Source of the DNA: CBCXVS01 sp965178525
GTDB taxonomy: Bacteria; Tectomicrobia; Entotheonellia; Entotheonellales; Entotheonellaceae
Length of the DNA: 8,347 nucleotides
Assembly: GCA_965178525.1 (NCBI GenBank)
Contig: CBCXVS010000314.1
Location: 1 to 8,347, forward strand
Direction of reading: 5' to 3'
The notes beneath the pieces were generated by a model. That model saw nothing but the letters and a program-made list of their open reading frames with translations, made no database searches and was not told the origin of the DNA. Made by a program: the position numbers and the translations under genes. Shown piece by piece: positions 5,820 to 8,347 of the stretch. Position 1 is the first letter of the stretch; every line of letters begins with the position of its first letter.

Positions 5820-6554
5820 ATGGCAAAGATGAGTGAACACCAAATGCTGGAAGAACTGCGGAAAATCGACACGCCGTCCATCACCAATGTGGTGGCGACG
5901 TATCCCACCAATCCGCTCTGTCTGGGACTCTACAATCCGTGGACGGAGAATTGGTACACGGATACGTCGATTCGGTGCATGTATCCGGAGTTGGGACCGC
6001 TCGTTGGCTATGCGGTGACGTGCGTGTATGGCTTGCCGGATCCGAATTACGCCCGGTTGTCGTTCATGGATGTGATCGACGCGCTGGACGCCTCCAAAAA
6101 GCCAACGATTTTGGTCTTGCAACAGAAGTATCCGCCGGAGCTGGTTGACAAAGTGGGCTTAGCGGGTGAGATCATGACGACGACGGTGAAGGCCGTCGGC
6201 TGTTTGGGGCTCATCTCCAATGGGCCGTCACGTGATATCGATGCGGTACGGCGTCTGAATTTTCAGTACATGCTCAGCGGCATCACGGCCGGCCACGGCG
6301 CCATGGCGGTGCACGCGGTCAACACACCGGTGACCGTGGGCGGCATGGATGTATCACCGGGTGAACTTATCCATATGGATGAGAACGGGGCATGCAAATT
6401 CCCGGCGAACCAGATCGAGGCGGTGTTAACCAACGTCAAAGCGCTCCTCGACGAGGAAGCCGTCCGCATCAACGCCTTGGCCACGGCGAAAACTGCGGCG
6501 GACGTGAAAAAGGCTTTTGGTGGGCATGCCTATAGCGAGGAAGAAGATAAGTAG
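5820..6554 (+). CDS. RraA-family protein (HMG/oxaloacetate aldolase-like fold)
   Basis: A 244-residue cytoplasmic protein of the RraA/demethylmenaquinone-methyltransferase-like fold. The family includes the RNase E regulator RraA, 4-hydroxy-4-methyl-2-oxoglutarate aldolases and oxaloacetate decarboxylases. Landmarks are DTPSITNVV (17-25), GEIMTTTVKAVGCLG (116-130), NGPSRDIDAVRR (134-145), and NTPVTVGGMDVSPGELIHMD (168-187). Arg138-Asp139 keep the metal/substrate pair of the aldolases. The residue 21 positions earlier is Glu117, where aldolases usually have Asp, and Asn134 replaces the common Asp of the DG turn. That points to a lyase-like rather than a pure RNase-regulator relative, with a possibly different substrate. 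AAGGAGA about 9 nt before ATG 5820 supports the start. The N-terminal third (31-60) is longer than in short RraA proteins. The stop codon lies in the inverted repeat shared with the next gene. Confidence 0.82.
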   Translation: MAKMSEHQMLEELRKIDTPSITNVVATYPTNPLCLGLYNPWTENWYTDTSIRCMYPELGPLVGYAVTCVYGLPDPNYARLSFMDVIDALDASKKPTILVLQQKYPPELVDKVGLAGEIMTTTVKAVGCLGLISNGPSRDIDAVRRLNFQYMLSGITAGHGAMAVHAVNTPVTVGGMDVSPGELIHMDENGACKFPANQIEAVLTNVKALLDEEAVRINALATAKTAADVKKAFGGHAYSEEEDK

Positions 6555-6627
6555 CTGTTAGCCGTCAGCTGTCAGCTCTTAGCTTGAGGAAAAAGCATTC
6601 CAGGCTGACGGCTGAGAGCGGACAGCT
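6553..6627. terminator. imperfect inverted repeat, probable bidirectional terminator of the TCAGC-repeat kind
   Basis: The left arm at 6553-6578 and the right arm at 6602-6627 match at 19 of the first 24 positions when one is reverse-complemented; two mismatches would be G-U pairs in the plus transcript. The left arm is itself made of short repeats (GTTAGC, GTCAGC, GTCAGC, CTTAGC). It spans the 75 bp between the stop codons of two convergent genes and includes the RraA-like TAG. A short TATTT follows on the right and an A-rich run, GGAAAAAGC, sits in the loop. Repeats of this AGCTGTCAGC type are common between genes of many environmental bacteria. The terminator role is inferred. Confidence 0.6.
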
Positions 6628-6629
6628 AT

Positions 6630-8347
6630 TTATCCTGTGTTGCGCATACCTGCTGCGATACCGTTAATGGTAATGAGGAGAGCGTCACGCATGCGGGTGT
6701 CGTCGCCGGTGGTGCGCAGGCGGCGCAGCAATTCGACCTGCACCAAATTGAGGGGATCGACGTAGGGATTGCGCACGTTAATCGAGCGCCGCAACACCGG
6801 ATTGTTTTCCAGGAGTTCCTGATGGCCAGTGATGCGCCGAACCATCTCGTCCGTCTGTACCAGATGCTGCCGTAGCGCTTCGCCAAACCCGCGCAAATGA
6901 TCTGGCACCAGCTGCCGCTCATACTGCGCGGCAATATCGGGCTCCGTTTTGGCAAGCACCATCTCAATCAAATCGAAGGTGGTGTGCAAAAACGGCCACT
7001 CACGATACATGGCTTGCAGCACGGCCTCAGCCCCGTCCTCAATGGCCTGGGCCACGGCCTGCCCCACGCCCAGCCAGGCGGGTGTCATGAGCCGTATTTG
7101 GGTCCAGCCGAAGATCCAGGGAATCGCCCGTAGAGACCCCAGATCCGCTCCGGGTTTGCGGCGCGTGGGACGGCTGCCGATATGCAGGTGCTCCAACTCC
7201 GTCACGGGCGTAGCCGCGTGAAAATACGACACACACTCGGCTTTGTCCTGCACCACGGTGCGATAGGTCTCCATAGAGACAGCGGCCAGCCGGTCCATGA
7301 GCGTGCGCCACGCCGCCTGTGGCGCTGGCGCCGGTTGTAAGGTGGCGCGCAGCGTGGCCGTTGTGTACACCTCCAGGGTACGGGCCGCGATGCCCGGAAG
7401 TCCGAACTGGGTCTGGATCATTTCTCCCTGTTCCGTCACCCGCAAACGGCCCTGAATCGCCCCTGGAGGTTGGGCGTAGATGGCAAGAGCGGTCGGACCG
7501 CCACCGCGTCCGACGGCGTCGCCACGGCCATGGAATAACGTGAGGTGGACACCGTGGGTCCGACAGATGTGCACGAGGCGCTCCTGGGCTTGATACAGCG
7601 CCCACGCCGCCGCCAGATGTCCGGCATCCTTAGTGGAATCGGAGTAGCCGATCATCACCTCTTGCCGTCCGGCAATGCGGTCCCGGTACCACGGCATCTG
7701 GAGCAACTGTTCGAGAATCTCACCACAACGCTGTAAATCGTCCACGGTCTCGAACAACGGCGCCACGCGCATCGGGGGCTGCACGCCCGCCTCTTTTTGT
7801 AGCAGTTCCACCGCGAGGATGTCGGAGGCCGTATGCGTCATGGAAATGATATAGGCGCCGAGGGAACCCGGGATTTGCTGCGCCGTCATCCTGAAGGTAT
7901 CGAGCACCTCGTGGACAGCGGGCTCCGCTGGCAACGATGCCGGCAGGAGCGGCCGCCGGCTGCTGAGTTCAGCCAGGAGAAAGGTTTGGCGCTCCGTCTC
8001 GCTCCAAGCCGCGTACGATCCCAAGCCGAGATAACGGGTGATGGCATCCAGCGCGTCCGTATGGCGGCTGGATTCTTGCCGAAGATCGAGACGGACCAGG
8101 GTCAGCCCGAAACAGGCAAGACGGCGGAGCGTATCGAGAAGCTGCCCCTCGGCAATCAAGGTATTGCCCGTCTCGAGCAGCGAGCGATAACAGAGCCGCA
8201 AGCGTTCTGCCACGTCTTCGGGATCCGTGTAGATATCGGTTGCGTCTGGCTCGCGACCCTGCAAGCGCGCTTGGACATAGCGCCCTTCGGGTGGGCTTTT
8301 CAATACCAGGCCCGTTATCAAGGTCCGGCTCGTTGTGCGGTTGACTC
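6630..8347 (-). CDS. ppc: phosphoenolpyruvate carboxylase, C-terminal two-thirds (5' end beyond window)
   Basis: The enzyme carboxylates phosphoenolpyruvate with bicarbonate to oxaloacetate, refilling the TCA cycle. The frame is open through the right edge, so about 300-350 N-terminal residues are missing; TTG 8321 is not the true start. Counting from that TTG, visible landmarks are VRLDLRQESSRHTDAL (76-91), GYSDSTKDAG (225-234) with the catalytic Lys231, FHGRG (263-267) with His264 and Arg266, GSRPTRRKPG (382-391), SLRAIPWIFGWTQ (396-408) and the family C-terminus AAGMRNTG. Residues matching the E. coli aspartate-inhibitor site (Arg272, Lys458, Arg517, Asn561) are present, so feedback inhibition by aspartate is likely. 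Asp268 replaces the usual second Gly of the FHGRGG loop, next to the catalytic His and Arg. Gene length and C-terminus otherwise look normal. It is convergent with the RraA-like gene and shares its terminator. Confidence 0.97.
   Translation of the reverse strand, partial: VNRTTSRTLITGLVLKSPPEGRYVQARLQGREPDATDIYTDPEDVAERLRLCYRSLLETGNTLIAEGQLLDTLRRLACFGLTLVRLDLRQESSRHTDALDAITRYLGLGSYAAWSETERQTFLLAELSSRRPLLPASLPAEPAVHEVLDTFRMTAQQIPGSLGAYIISMTHTASDILAVELLQKEAGVQPPMRVAPLFETVDDLQRCGEILEQLLQMPWYRDRIAGRQEVMIGYSDSTKDAGHLAAAWALYQAQERLVHICRTHGVHLTLFHGRGDAVGRGGGPTALAIYAQPPGAIQGRLRVTEQGEMIQTQFGLPGIAARTLEVYTTATLRATLQPAPAPQAAWRTLMDRLAAVSMETYRTVVQDKAECVSYFHAATPVTELEHLHIGSRPTRRKPGADLGSLRAIPWIFGWTQIRLMTPAWLGVGQAVAQAIEDGAEAVLQAMYREWPFLHTTFDLIEMVLAKTEPDIAAQYERQLVPDHLRGFGEALRQHLVQTDEMVRRITGHQELLENNPVLRRSINVRNPYVDPLNLVQVELLRRLRTTGDDTRMRDALLITINGIAAGMRNTG

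Noticed and set aside
7039..7605. 188-codon minus-strand frame inside PEP carboxylase
   Set aside because: Alternate-frame shadow of a clearly conserved enzyme; Gly/Arg/Pro-rich with no family features.
1..8347. CRISPR array, tRNA, rRNA or complete insertion sequence
   Set aside because: No regularly spaced repeats, cloverleaf, rRNA-like stretch or transposase with terminal repeats could be seen.

Overview
This window comes from an uncultured-looking, moderately GC-rich bacterium. Genes use G/C-ending codons, have Shine-Dalgarno starts and occasionally start with GTG or TTG. The gene set fits an environmental bacterium with a large genome. It holds a bacterial nucleotide-exchanger-like transporter, a phosphinothricin/arsinothricin-type acetyltransferase, a free-standing RibD-type deaminase, a soluble bacterial P450, an RraA-fold protein and a bacterial PEP carboxylase. 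Lineages such as Tectomicrobia/Entotheonella, NC10, Nitrospirota or former Deltaproteobacteria are all compatible; nothing here fixes the taxon.

Layout from left to right. Bases 1-117 hold a short open frame cut by the window edge, possibly the tail of an upstream gene, followed by a leader with no recognised gene. At about 228/291-1607 (+) lies a 12-TM-type transporter of the ATP/ADP-translocase-like group, whose conserved N-terminus begins upstream of any ordinary start codon. Convergent to it, 1618-2713 (-) is a membrane gene that reads as one protein only if one base is skipped: an unrecognised multi-TM N-terminal part joined to an isoprenylcysteine-methyltransferase-like C-terminal part. 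Divergent from that, 2899-3501 (+) is a GNAT acetyltransferase. Convergent to it, 3544-3990 (-) is a stand-alone RibD-like deaminase. A gap of about 370 bp with a 14-bp palindrome and two doubtful micro-ORFs separates it from the cytochrome P450 (4363-5622, -). The P450 is divergent from an RraA-family gene (5820-6554, +). A 75-bp imperfect inverted repeat then separates that gene from the C-terminal two-thirds of phosphoenolpyruvate carboxylase (6630-8347, -), which runs off the right edge.

The genes alternate in strand almost one by one, so there is little sign of an operon. The most operon-like relationship is the divergent P450/RraA pair, whose 197-bp shared control region carries promoter-like boxes, two palindromes and a 10-bp direct repeat. 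I see no clear new multi-gene system. The points most worth checking are the frameshifted fusion, the missing conventional start of the transporter, a Gly-to-Asp change in the PEP carboxylase glycine-rich catalytic loop, the P450/RraA control region and the odd 3991-4362 gap.
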